Below are positions 55,891 to 64,000 of a stretch of 64,000 nucleotides of DNA, in pieces. Below the pieces are notes generated by a model. It was not told the origin of the DNA. It did no database searches and saw nothing but the letters and a program-made list of their open reading frames with translations. Where the stretch lies: NCBI RefSeq assembly GCF_025449335.1, contig NZ_CP104883.1:2906501-2970500 (forward strand). Reading direction: 5' to 3'. Position 1 is the first letter of the stretch. Every line of letters begins with the position of its first letter. Position numbers and translations under genes: made by a program. The DNA comes from Bartonella sp. HY328 (GTDB taxonomy: Bacteria > Pseudomonadota > Alphaproteobacteria > Rhizobiales > Rhizobiaceae).

Positions 55891-56220
55891 ATGGCTGTTT
55901 ACCAAATTAAGATTTTGGGTGGTGATTTTGAAAAAGGTAAATACGGTGACTTTTCATCCAATGAACTGCACTTAGCCCCTGCTGGCTCAAAAATAAGAAA
56001 AACAATTAAGCTAGAAGATATTGAAAGCATCGCTCCTATGACTGAAAATTCAACGGGGCTTGGAACTGCTGTCATGACTGGTTTTGTTGGTGTCGCCGTA
56101 AAAGGATTGACCGTAGGCTTAAAAGATACAACATTTACTTGTGTTATGAAAGACGGGCGCAAACTGGTTGCAACAATGCCAAGCAAAGGTTATTGGGAAA
56201 TACACGCCGCGCTAATGTAA
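55891..56220 (+). CDS. small protein of unknown function
   Basis: A 109-residue protein I do not recognise. It opens with MAVYQIKILGGDFEKGKYGD, a beta-rich segment, and has an acidic stretch (KLEDIESIAPMTEN). A Gly/Val-rich hydrophobic stretch (about 63-82: GTAVMTGFVGVAVKGLTVGL) could touch a membrane. It ends with TFTCVMKDGRKLVATMPSKGYWEIHAA, a pattern seen in short proteins with a PH-like or SHOCT-linked beta fold. ATATGAGG lies upstream of the ATG. It is 95 bases from comM on the same strand; a hairpin lies between them. Coding quality is good, so the gene is probably real; the function is unknown. Confidence 0.7.
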   Translation: MAVYQIKILGGDFEKGKYGDFSSNELHLAPAGSKIRKTIKLEDIESIAPMTENSTGLGTAVMTGFVGVAVKGLTVGLKDTTFTCVMKDGRKLVATMPSKGYWEIHAALM

Positions 56221-56223
56221 AAC

Positions 56224-56246
56224 AAAGGGGCTATTGCGCCCCCTTA
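56224..56246 (+). terminator. GC hairpin between the 109-residue gene and comM
   Basis: AAGGGGC and GCGCCCC(CTT) can pair around a short loop just after the stop codon. There is no good T run, so it may be a weak terminator or mRNA-protecting hairpin. Confidence 0.4.
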
Positions 56247-56315
56247 TGCAATTCCGGCATTGCTGTTTCTTTTGCCTCTGCCATTGCTATTTAGACATAT
56301 TATCGGGGGATAATT

Positions 56316-57866
56316 ATGGTTGCACGGATTACCACCGTTGCCTTTCGCGGCATTGATGCTTTGCCCGTTGATGTACAGGTTATGATAGCCCCTGGTAAAA
56401 TGGGTATGTCTATTGTTGGGCTTGCTGATAAGGCGGTAGCAGAAAGCCGCGAGCGTATCCAAGCGGCCCTTCATGCTAGCGGCCTTTCCATGCCTGTAAA
56501 GCGTGTAACGGTTAATCTTGCTCCTGCAGACTTGCCAAAAGAAGGCTCCCATTATGATTTACCAATCGCCATTGGCTTGATGATAAGCATGGGAGTTTTA
56601 CCAAAAGATATTAGCGAACGCTATATTGCCCTTGGCGAACTATCCCTTGATGGTAGCATTGCACCTGTTAGTGGTGCTTTACCCGCAGCCATGTTTGCGG
56701 TAGCAATGGGCCGTGGGTTAATCTGCCCCCATGATTGCGGCGCAGAAGCGGCTTGGGCATCTGATGAGCTTGATATTTTAAGTCCTAAACATCTTTTACA
56801 ACTCGCTAATCATTTTAAAGGCGCGCAAATATTGGTGCGCCCACAAATTCAAGCGATAACCCGACAAAATGCAATGCCCGACCTTGCCGATATTAAAGGA
56901 CAAGAAGTTGCAAAACGCGCTTTGGAGGTTGCGGCAGCAGGACGGCATAATCTTTTATTCATTGGTCCTCCAGGATCGGGAAAATCAATGCTTGCAGCGC
57001 GTATGCCTTCAATTTTGCCAGCACTTGATGCAAGGGAATTTTTGGATGTATCGATGATAGCATCAATATCAGGAAGCACGCAAATACAAGGCGATAATAC
57101 CGCCAATTCTTTATCCATGCAGCGCCCTTTTCGCGCGCCGCACCATTCAGCGTCCATGGCCGCCATGATCGGCGGCGGCCTAAAAGCAAAGCCTGGCGAG
57201 GTTTCACTTGCTCATAATGGGGTGCTATTCTTGGATGAATTTCCTGAATTTTCACCACAAGTACTTGATTCATTACGCCAACCTTTGGAGAGCGGTGAAA
57301 GTGTTATAGCGCGCGCTAATCATCATATTAGTTATCCAGCAAATTTTCAGTTAATTGCTGCAATGAACCCATGTCGTTGCGGCATGGCAGGAGAACCGGG
57401 GCATGTTTGCGCACGTGGCCCCCGTTGCGAAACCGATTATCAAGCCCGCATTTCTGGGCCACTTCTTGATCGCATCGATCTTCGTATTGAAGTTCCCGCA
57501 CTCTCTGCTCGTGATTTAATGAAACCAGCGACACCTGAACCAAGCGAAAAGGTTGCCGCACGGGTGGCTCACGCTAGATTGCTACAGGTGAGACGTTTTC
57601 AAGCATTGGGATTACATGATATTCGTACAAATGGTGATTGTCCCGCGGCAATTATAGAAAAAATTGCTTTACTGGATAGTGGTGGCCAAGCCTTACTGCA
57701 TGATATGGCGGAAAAAAAACGCCTTTCAGCACGGGCCTATCATCGCGTTTTAAAAGTTGCACGAACCATTGCTGATCTTGACAATAGTGAAAAATTAAGC
57801 CGTAAACATTTGGCCGAAGCCTTGTCTTACCGCATTGGTAATGAAAGGTTTTCTAAAGCTGCGTAA
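56316..57866 (+). CDS. comM: ComM/YifB-family AAA+ Mg-chelatase-like ATPase
   Basis: A 516-residue cytoplasmic protein of the YifB/ComM family. An N-terminal Lon-protease-like S5 domain (about 1-180, with MGMSIVGLADKAVAESRERI) precedes the AAA+ module with Walker A GPPGSGKSM (217-225), Walker B LFLDEFPEF and the sensor PANFQLIAAMNPC. A zinc-like cysteine cluster follows (PCRCGMAGEPGHVCARGPRC), then ISGPLLDRIDLRIEV. ComM homologues are hexameric helicases that promote branch migration and chromosomal integration of DNA in natural transformation. GGGGGATAATT precedes the ATG. No other competence gene is in the window. Confidence 0.93.
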   Translation: MVARITTVAFRGIDALPVDVQVMIAPGKMGMSIVGLADKAVAESRERIQAALHASGLSMPVKRVTVNLAPADLPKEGSHYDLPIAIGLMISMGVLPKDISERYIALGELSLDGSIAPVSGALPAAMFAVAMGRGLICPHDCGAEAAWASDELDILSPKHLLQLANHFKGAQILVRPQIQAITRQNAMPDLADIKGQEVAKRALEVAAAGRHNLLFIGPPGSGKSMLAARMPSILPALDAREFLDVSMIASISGSTQIQGDNTANSLSMQRPFRAPHHSASMAAMIGGGLKAKPGEVSLAHNGVLFLDEFPEFSPQVLDSLRQPLESGESVIARANHHISYPANFQLIAAMNPCRCGMAGEPGHVCARGPRCETDYQARISGPLLDRIDLRIEVPALSARDLMKPATPEPSEKVAARVAHARLLQVRRFQALGLHDIRTNGDCPAAIIEKIALLDSGGQALLHDMAEKKRLSARAYHRVLKVARTIADLDNSEKLSRKHLAEALSYRIGNERFSKAA

Positions 57867-58101
57867 AATATGCATATAGTTTTAACGCAATTTTTGAATA
57901 AAAAATGACAAATTATTCCAACATTATGCCAGTATAGCTTATTTTTGTGACTGGAAGACATTGTAAGAATTTTTTGCAAAGACTGCACCAATCCCCCTAC
58001 CCTGTCATTATTGTCAATAAAGTTTTACATAAAATCGCTTGAAAAATTTTAAGGCGACAGTGGTAGATTAAATACACCTGCCGCTTTGATATATATAAAA
58101 A

Positions 58102-59046
58102 CTATTCTGCTGCGCTATCTGTTGGTTTTATAGCATTATGGCGACCAAAATCTGGTGCATCGATTTCTTGCCCTGCTTCAATAATACCGCGTCTTACAGC
58201 ACGTGTACGAGTAAATAAATCAAAAAGAGCATCTCCATCACCCCAACGAATTGCCCGTTGCAATGACGCCAAATCTTCTGAAAAACGCCCCAACATTTCC
58301 AATATCGCATCACGATTATGCAAACAAACATCTCGCCACATAGTTGGATCAGAAGATGCAAGGCGTGTGAAATCGCGAAAACCAGAAGCCGAATAAGCTA
58401 TAACTTCAGAGTTCGTAACTTTTTCCAAATCACTCGCCGTACCAACAATATTGTAAGCAATAATATGCGGCAAATGTGAAACGATGGCAAGAACCAAATC
58501 ATGATGGGCTGGATCCATGCGGTCCACTTTAGAACCGCAAGCCTGCCAAAAATCACTTAGCTTTTTAATTGCGTCTTCATTGCTATGAGCAAGTGGGGTT
58601 AAAATACACCAACGATTAATAAATAGATCCGCAAAACCTGCATCAGGGCCAGAAAACTCAGTCCCAGCAATAGGATGACCAGGAATAAAATCAATATTAT
58701 CAGGTAATTCTGGTTGCATTTGTGCGATAACAGATGCCTTGGTTGAGCCAACATCTGTGACTATCGCACCGGCTTTTAAATATGGCGCGATATCACGGGC
58801 AACGGCGCCCGATGCACCGACTGGCACACTGACAATGATGAGATCCGCATCTTTGACGACATCACTATTTTGCGTTGAATAGCTATCGCCAAGCTGCAAT
58901 TCTTCAGCCCTTTTAAGCGTGTCGGGGCTACGTGTTGCAATCGCAATATGGTTTGCTAAACTGTTTTGCTTAATCACTCGCGCAAGCGACGAGCCGATCA
59001 AGCCGATACCGATCAGGGCAATTTTTTCAAATTTAATTTTAGGCAT
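58102..59046 (-). CDS. tyrC: prephenate/arogenate dehydrogenase (TyrC/TyrA family)
   Basis: A 314-residue NAD(P)-dependent dehydrogenase of tyrosine synthesis. The cofactor loop is IGIGLIGSSLARV (12-24), followed by DLIIVSVPVGASGAV, DVGSTKASVI, the conserved PGHPIAGTEFSGPDAG, and the helical domain with HDLVLAIVSHLPHIIAY and the substrate-binding segment SGFRDFTRLASSDPTMWRD. It converts prephenate (or arogenate) to the tyrosine precursor; the exact substrate cannot be settled by eye. It starts four bases after hisC. Together with the chorismate mutase at 14 kb and an aminotransferase it would complete tyrosine synthesis. Confidence 0.92.
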   Translation of the reverse strand: MPKIKFEKIALIGIGLIGSSLARVIKQNSLANHIAIATRSPDTLKRAEELQLGDSYSTQNSDVVKDADLIIVSVPVGASGAVARDIAPYLKAGAIVTDVGSTKASVIAQMQPELPDNIDFIPGHPIAGTEFSGPDAGFADLFINRWCILTPLAHSNEDAIKKLSDFWQACGSKVDRMDPAHHDLVLAIVSHLPHIIAYNIVGTASDLEKVTNSEVIAYSASGFRDFTRLASSDPTMWRDVCLHNRDAILEMLGRFSEDLASLQRAIRWGDGDALFDLFTRTRAVRRGIIEAGQEIDAPDFGRHNAIKPTDSAAE

Positions 59047-59050
59047 TGTA

Positions 59051-60166
59051 CTACTTCAAAAATTCTTTAAGAGCGGCGACTACGCCACGATTTGCTTCCT
59101 CGGATCCAATGGAAAGGCGCAACGCGTTGGGAAATCCGTACCCCGTGACGCGGCGCAAAATATAACCATTGGCTTTAAGATAGTCATCAGCAAATGCCGC
59201 TGATTTTTCTCGGTCAGCAGGAAAATGGATCAAAAGAAAATTTGTGACGGACGGCGTTACTTTTAAACCAAGCGCCGTTAATTCATTGGTAAGCCATTCG
59301 CGCCATTGGCTGTTGAATGCAACTGATTTATGAATAAATTTACGGTCACGAATAGCCGCTGCACCTGCCTTTTGCGCAGGTGTATTAACATTAAAAGGTC
59401 CACGAACACGATCTATTGCATCAATAATATGAGCTGGCGCATACATCCAACCAATGCGCAGTGCAGCAAGTCCATAAATTTTGGAAAATGTTCTCGTCAT
59501 GACAACATTATCATTATTAGCAACTAGTTCGATCCCTGCTTCATAATTTTCTTGTGTGACATATTCAGCATAAGCACCATCAAGCACTAAAAGAACATGT
59601 TTTGGAAGGCTTGCATGTAGTTCACGAATTTCAATCGCATTTAGATAAGTTCCGGTCGGATTACCAGGATTAGCGATAAACACAATTTTAGTCTTATCAC
59701 TGACACAATTAATAATTGCATCAACATCAATCTTGCAATCTTTTTCAGCCGCAACAACAACCTTTGCACCTGCGGCGCGCATCTGGATATCATATACGCT
59801 AAAACCGTGTTCTGTCATGATACCTTCGTCGCCAGCACCAAGATAGGTTTGTGCTAAAAGCGTCAATAATTCATCAGAACCATTGCCAGTCATAATATTG
59901 CTGGGGTTTAAGCCATAAATTTCAGCAATGGCATCCCTTAAAATCAAGGCTTGTCCATCAGGATAAAGCTCAAGATGCCCTGCAGATTGGCGATATGCAT
60001 CCAACGCACTTGGCGGCGCCCCCAAAGGTGTTTCATTGGAAGATAATTTATAAATTTTATCGGGCGCTTTAGCGCTATTTCCCTTTGAGCTACCAGGAAC
60101 ATAGGCAGCAATGTCCATAATACCTTTTCTAGGTTGTGGACGGTTGGCTATCGCATCAGATGTCAT
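59051..60166 (-). CDS. hisC: histidinol-phosphate aminotransferase family (HisC)
   Basis: A 371-residue PLP-dependent aminotransferase, fold type I. It shows KLSSNETPLGAPPSA, GNGSDELLTLLAQTYL, FIANPGNPTGTYL, LVLDGAYAEYV and the PLP-lysine motif RTFSKIYGLAALRIGW; RGPFNVN lies in the substrate region. HisC enzymes act on histidinol phosphate, and members next to tyrA often also act on aromatic amino acids, so it may serve tyrosine or phenylalanine synthesis here. I chose the ATG at 60166; the longer frame begins with a TTG. It is the first gene of a pair with tyrC. Confidence 0.9.
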   Translation of the reverse strand: MTSDAIANRPQPRKGIMDIAAYVPGSSKGNSAKAPDKIYKLSSNETPLGAPPSALDAYRQSAGHLELYPDGQALILRDAIAEIYGLNPSNIMTGNGSDELLTLLAQTYLGAGDEGIMTEHGFSVYDIQMRAAGAKVVVAAEKDCKIDVDAIINCVSDKTKIVFIANPGNPTGTYLNAIEIRELHASLPKHVLLVLDGAYAEYVTQENYEAGIELVANNDNVVMTRTFSKIYGLAALRIGWMYAPAHIIDAIDRVRGPFNVNTPAQKAGAAAIRDRKFIHKSVAFNSQWREWLTNELTALGLKVTPSVTNFLLIHFPADREKSAAFADDYLKANGYILRRVTGYGFPNALRLSIGSEEANRGVVAALKEFLK

Positions 60167-60565
60167 GGCTAAATACCCGCTCAAAGAATGATAAAATATA
60201 ATCCAGCCTGTCTTTTATAACAGCTGGGAAAAAATAGCAAAGAAAATGGCATTGGAAATTATCAATAAAATTCAATATTGCGTTAGATTTTAATAATGCC
60301 AATATTGAACCGCTCAACGATTTATCAATCAATATAGGGATAGGCTAGTTTCAAGCCTTAACAAACAAGCATTAGACCCACCATCATTCTTTTAAACTTA
60401 ATATATAAGCTTAAAATTGTGGTTTATAACGCAACAAAACTATACTGGTCACAAATGCGTTAGTTCATCATGATACTTGCCGATTTCCATTTATCTAATA
60501 GAATTTTTAGAATAAAGCTAATTTTTATATGTGGTTTAATCCATCCTGTTGAAATGAGGCCATAA
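60167..60565. other. divergent intergenic region between hisC and the MFS gene
   Basis: About 400 AT-rich bases. No gene or strong RNA structure is seen. It should hold the promoters for hisC-tyrC and for the MFS gene. Confidence 0.45.
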
Positions 60566-61792
60566 TTGTCAAACTTAGAAAATAAGTCTTTTGCTTTAAA
60601 AGCGCTTGATGGAGTAAACTTCTTTCTAGCCGATGTGCGGGACGGGCTAGGCCCTTATCTTTCAGTTTATCTCTTAACCGTAAAAGGCCCCTCGCAAGGA
60701 TGGAATGAGGCTACAATTGGTCTTCTCATGACAATTGCTGGACTATGCGGGCTCTTAACATTATCACCGATCGGCTATATTATTGATAAAGTAAATGCGA
60801 AACGTACTTTACTTATCATAGCGGCTTTAATCGTCACAACTGGATGTTTGTTTCTGCCGTTCGTTTCCTCGTTTTTTATCATAACGCTTACACAATCATT
60901 CACAACAATGGCAGCAGGTGCTTTTGCTCCAGCAATTGCGGGTATATCGCTTGGCATTGTTGGGCCAAGATATTTTACCCGAAGAATAGGCCGAAACGAA
61001 GCTTTTAATCATGCCGGCAATTTCTTTTCTGCCGCATTGACTGCTATTGGCGCTCCTCTTCTTGGACCTGAGGTTGTTTTTTGGCTTATGGCTATTTTAA
61101 CAATATTATCCATTATTTCAATTTTATTTCTTCCAGCCTCTTCAATTGACAAAAAGGCTCTACAAGGCATTGATGAAAGTGCGGGACCGCCACTAGAATT
61201 TAAAAAAATATTACTTGTACCATCCTTATTAATTTTTGCCTTTTTAATGGCGATATTTCATTTGGCGAATGCTGCAATGCTACCAACTTTGGGGCAATAT
61301 TTAAGTAAACTTGTTGGCGCAGAACATGCAACCTCTTTGGTTGCATTATGCGCCATGGCCGCACAAATTGTCATGATACCAATCGCTTTGCTTGTCGCTG
61401 CCAAAGCAGATCTATGGGGAAGAAAAAAATTTATAATTATGGCTTTTTTCTTTTTAACCCTAAGAGGATTTTTGTATCCATTATGGGAAAATGTCTATTG
61501 GCTATTTTTTGTACAACTTTTAGATGGCGTAGGCGCTGGAATTTTGGGGGCGATACTTCCAGTGGTTATCGCCGATATTATGTGGGGTAAAGGCAATTAT
61601 AATTCAGCTCAAGGTGTTGTTGCTTTTATACAAGGCGTTGGTGCAGCTTTAAGTACAAGTTTGGCTGGCGGTATTATTGTAAAATTTGGCTATGTAGAAG
61701 CTTTTTTAACGCTTGGCTCAATTGCCTTGATAGGTCTCATTATCGCATATGTTTTTATGCCAGAAACAAAGAAAAACAATGGAATAGAATGA
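60566..61792 (+). CDS. major facilitator superfamily transporter
   Basis: A 408-residue transporter with twelve membrane helices. The first half has the loop between helices 2 and 3 (GYIIDKVNAKRTL) that holds the MFS A-motif-like charge pattern; the second half has DLWGRKKFIIM. The N-terminal segment FFLADVRDGLGPYLSVYLL and GIVGPRYFTRRIGRNEAFNHAGN are typical of a less-studied MFS group often annotated as hypothetical or drug-efflux; substrate unknown. The start is a TTG with GAGG at good spacing and no ATG nearby. It is monocistronic, ending before a strong terminator. Confidence 0.85.
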   Translation: MSNLENKSFALKALDGVNFFLADVRDGLGPYLSVYLLTVKGPSQGWNEATIGLLMTIAGLCGLLTLSPIGYIIDKVNAKRTLLIIAALIVTTGCLFLPFVSSFFIITLTQSFTTMAAGAFAPAIAGISLGIVGPRYFTRRIGRNEAFNHAGNFFSAALTAIGAPLLGPEVVFWLMAILTILSIISILFLPASSIDKKALQGIDESAGPPLEFKKILLVPSLLIFAFLMAIFHLANAAMLPTLGQYLSKLVGAEHATSLVALCAMAAQIVMIPIALLVAAKADLWGRKKFIIMAFFFLTLRGFLYPLWENVYWLFFVQLLDGVGAGILGAILPVVIADIMWGKGNYNSAQGVVAFIQGVGAALSTSLAGGIIVKFGYVEAFLTLGSIALIGLIIAYVFMPETKKNNGIE

Positions 61793-61890
61793 GATCAACC
61801 ATTGCTGCCATATTTTAAATGATTGTCACCTAAAAGTCTTGCTAGTAAACTCACTTGCTCATTTCCAACATGCAAGTTAATTCAAAAAAT

Positions 61891-61922
61891 AAAGGCGCTT
61901 TACCTTATGATAAAGCGCCTTT
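61891..61922. terminator. bidirectional terminator between the MFS gene and sucB
   Basis: AAAGGCGCTTTA pairs perfectly with TAAAGCGCCTTT (12 bp, 8-base loop). It ends 24 bases from the sucB stop. The symmetric A/T arms let it serve both converging genes. Confidence 0.88.
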
Positions 61923-61946
61923 AAATATTATGCTATGAAAAGAAGG

Positions 61947-63167
61947 TTAAAGGTCAAGAACCAAACGTTCTGGATCTTCTAGGCTTTCTTTAATGCGTAC
62001 GAGGAATGTCACAGCTTCTGCACCATCAACAATACGGTGATCATAAGAAACAGCCAAATACATCATTGGACGAATAACCACTTGGCCATTAACCGCAATT
62101 GGACGCTCTTTAATAGCATGCATACCAAGAATTGCTGATTGTGGTGCATTGATGATTGGCGTTGACATGAGTGAGCCGTAAATACCACCATTGGTGATGG
62201 TAAATGTGCCACCGCGCATATCAGCAATACCTAGCTTGCTATCGCGTGCCAAACGGCCAAGACGACCAATTTCTTTTTCAATTTGTGCAATTGACATTTG
62301 GTCGGCATCGCGTACCACAGGCACAACAAGACCCTTATCAGTACCTACTGCAATACCGACATGGGCATAGTTTTTGTAGATAATATCTGTGCCATCAATT
62401 TCGGCATTGATTGCTGGAACTTCCTTAAGGGCGTGACAAACGGCCTTGGTGAAGAAGCCCATAAAGCCAAGCTTAACGCCATGTTTTTTCTCAAATACAT
62501 CGCGGTAACGCTTACGCAATTCCATAACAGCGCTCATATCCACTTCGTTGAAAGTGGTAAGCATTGCCGCAGTATTTTGTACTTCCTTCAAACGCTTAGC
62601 AATTGTTTGGCGCAATTTGGTCATGCGTACACGTTCTTCACGTGATTCATCATCTGGCGCAGATGCTGCGCGTGGTGCGGCAACAACTGGTGCACTAGCA
62701 GCAGCGCTAGGCTTTGACAATGCATCTAGAACATCACCCTTAAGCACTTGACCGCGCTTGCCTGAACCATCAACTTGGCTTGCTGACAAGTTATTTTCAG
62801 CCATAAGCTTAGCTGCCGATGGTGCGGGTGGAGTAGATGAAGAAGCTGGCGTAACTGTTGGAGCAGCTGGGGCGGCTGGTGCAGGAGCTGCAGCTTCAAC
62901 CTTAGGAGCAGCAGGTGCGCTACCTTCTGCGCCTTCAATCAAAGTACCAAGCAAAGCACCAACTTCAACAGTGTCGCCTTCTTTTGCCAAAATATCACCA
63001 AGCTTGCCGCTTGCAGGAGCTGGTACGTCAACGGTTACCTTATCAGTTTCAAGCTCAACAAGTGGCTCATCAGCGCTAACTGATTCACCAGGTTGCTTAT
63101 ACCATTTGCCGATTGTTGCTTCGGTAACAGATTCACCCAATGTGGGAACACGAATTTCAGTTGCCAT
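61947..63167 (-). CDS. sucB: dihydrolipoamide succinyltransferase, E2 of 2-oxoglutarate dehydrogenase
   Basis: A 406-residue core enzyme of the TCA-cycle 2-oxoglutarate dehydrogenase complex. The lipoyl domain (1-80) carries the lipoylated Lys43 in ETDKVTVD; an Ala/Pro-rich flexible linker (about 85-112) follows, then the peripheral subunit-binding domain (PSAAKLMAENNLSASQ, GSGKRGQVLKGDVL) and a second Ala-rich linker. The catalytic domain has FNEVDMSAVMELRKRY and ends with the active-site DHRIVDGAEA. The single lipoyl domain fits SucB. It lies 73 bases downstream of sucA. Confidence 0.96.
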   Translation of the reverse strand: MATEIRVPTLGESVTEATIGKWYKQPGESVSADEPLVELETDKVTVDVPAPASGKLGDILAKEGDTVEVGALLGTLIEGAEGSAPAAPKVEAAAPAPAAPAAPTVTPASSSTPPAPSAAKLMAENNLSASQVDGSGKRGQVLKGDVLDALSKPSAAASAPVVAAPRAASAPDDESREERVRMTKLRQTIAKRLKEVQNTAAMLTTFNEVDMSAVMELRKRYRDVFEKKHGVKLGFMGFFTKAVCHALKEVPAINAEIDGTDIIYKNYAHVGIAVGTDKGLVVPVVRDADQMSIAQIEKEIGRLGRLARDSKLGIADMRGGTFTITNGGIYGSLMSTPIINAPQSAILGMHAIKERPIAVNGQVVIRPMMYLAVSYDHRIVDGAEAVTFLVRIKESLEDPERLVLDL

Positions 63168-63240
63168 AATTACATTCCATTAGACTTAAGTTTCGGGAAG
63201 TCTATCTTGGCAAAAGCTAAGATAGACTTGAAATTAATAT

Positions 63241-64000
63241 TTAAACAAGCGCATCCTCAAGGAAGGCTGCAAGTTGTTCAAGGTGTTTCGACATTAAGCC
63301 CGTTGCTGGTGAAGCAGAGGCAGAACGGCCGGCATAACGAGCACGCGGATATTTTGCATCAATATGAGCAAGTACCCATTCAATATAAGGCTCAACAAAT
63401 GACCAAGCCCCCATATTTTTAGGTTCTTCTTGGCACCAAACAATCTCAGCGTTGCGGAAGCGTGATAAGACATTTACCAAGGCTTTTGCAGGGAACGGAT
63501 AGATCTGTTCGACGCGAAGCAAGTAAACATCGTTAAGGCCGCGCTTTTCGCGTTCTTCATAAAGGTCATAATAAACCTTACCTGAACAAATCACCACGCG
63601 GCGGATATTAGCATCCTTTTGCAATTCGATTGGTTGATCTTTCAAATATTGCGCATCATCAAGCAATAAGCGGTGGAAGCTAGTATCTGGACCAAGTTCG
63701 CTTAGGCTTGAAACAGCACGCTTATGGCGCAACAATGATTTAGGTGTCATAAGCACTAATGGCTTGCGGAAATCACGCTTCATTTGGCGGCGTAAAATGT
63801 GGAAGTAATTGGCAGGTGTTGTACAATTGGCAACCTGCATATTATCTTCAGCACAAAGTTGCAAATAACGCTCAAGACGGGCAGATGAATGCTCAGGGCC
63901 TTGGCCTTCATAGCCATGGGGGAGCAAGCAAACAAGACCAGACATTCTTAACCATTTACTCTCACCAGAAGAAATAAATTGGTCGAACACAACCTGCGCG
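63241..64000 (-). CDS. sucA: 2-oxoglutarate dehydrogenase E1, C-terminal part
   Basis: The last 252 codons of sucA; the gene enters from the right edge (the frame stays open to base 64000), so its start lies outside. The visible part is the C-terminal transketolase-like domain: QVVFDQFISSGE, LVCLLPHGYEGQGPEHSSARLERYLQL, CTTPANYFHILRRQM, PKSLLRHKRAVS, CSGKVYYDL and the end EEPKNMGAWSFVEPYIEWVL. The thiamine-diphosphate site is upstream. With sucB it forms the oxidative step from 2-oxoglutarate to succinyl-CoA. The GTG at 63988-63990 is internal, not a start. Confidence 0.96.
   Translation of the reverse strand, partial: AQVVFDQFISSGESKWLRMSGLVCLLPHGYEGQGPEHSSARLERYLQLCAEDNMQVANCTTPANYFHILRRQMKRDFRKPLVLMTPKSLLRHKRAVSSLSELGPDTSFHRLLLDDAQYLKDQPIELQKDANIRRVVICSGKVYYDLYEEREKRGLNDVYLLRVEQIYPFPAKALVNVLSRFRNAEIVWCQEEPKNMGAWSFVEPYIEWVLAHIDAKYPRARYAGRSASASPATGLMSKHLEQLAAFLEDALV

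Noticed and set aside
63988..63990. GTG as the start of a 249-codon gene at the right edge
   Set aside because: The frame and SucA-like sequence continue to the window end, so it is an internal codon of sucA.

Overview
The window looks like chromosomal DNA of an AT-rich alphaproteobacterium of the order Hyphomicrobiales (Rhizobiales), near the Brucellaceae/Bartonellaceae. The pointers are the ffh - chorismate mutase - rpsP order, a hisC-tyrC pair, a tamA-tamB pair, sucA-sucB, and a rhizobial-type L-rhamnose pathway (ABC importer RhaSTPQ, mutarotase, RhaI, RhaK and a RhaD aldolase-dehydrogenase fusion). The order is inferred from gene content; the species cannot be named from the sequence alone. 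I see no rRNA, tRNA, prophage, insertion sequence or CRISPR array.

Layout. 1-7.7 kb: end of a BenE-type transporter, a patatin-like phospholipase, two M16 peptidases (one without its zinc motif), rsmD, and an RluB-type pseudouridine synthase whose tail is built from ten 63-bp repeats. 8.5-13.5 kb: a four-gene drug/metabolite exporter of the YbhGFSR type. 13.5-21.2 kb: rpsP, chorismate mutase, ffh, a lytic transglycosylase, a SulP anion transporter behind a candidate structured RNA leader, a tandem universal stress protein, leuB. 21.7-22.5 kb: an AT-rich methyltransferase gene.

22.6-45.8 kb is a sugar/sugar-alcohol supercluster. L-rhamnose genes (rhaSTPQ and rhaM leftward; rhaI rightward; rhaD leftward; rhaR-rhaK rightward) are interleaved with pentitol genes (ribitol dehydrogenase, xylulokinase and xylitol dehydrogenase behind rhaD, then a second sugar ABC importer with an SDR and a D-ribulokinase-like FGGY kinase). 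Rhamnose would be imported, epimerised, isomerised, phosphorylated, cleaved and its lactaldehyde oxidised. Ribitol and xylitol would become D-ribulose and D-xylulose and, after phosphorylation, enter the pentose phosphate pathway. Five transcription starts (rhaS, rhaI, rhaD, rhaR and the second importer) carry the same array: a TGAT-type element repeated with an exact 10-bp period. In four of them a TTGAC(A/T) -35 box overlaps or abuts an array unit. The only sugar regulator visible is the DeoR-type RhaR, so I infer one regulon spanning both pathways.

46-64 kb: a beta-roll protein of the type I secretion type, tamB-tamA (outer-membrane protein assembly), a small unknown protein, a ComM/YifB AAA ATPase, tyrC-hisC, an MFS transporter, sucB and the C-terminal part of sucA, which runs off the window. 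Strong hairpin terminators separate many of these units.
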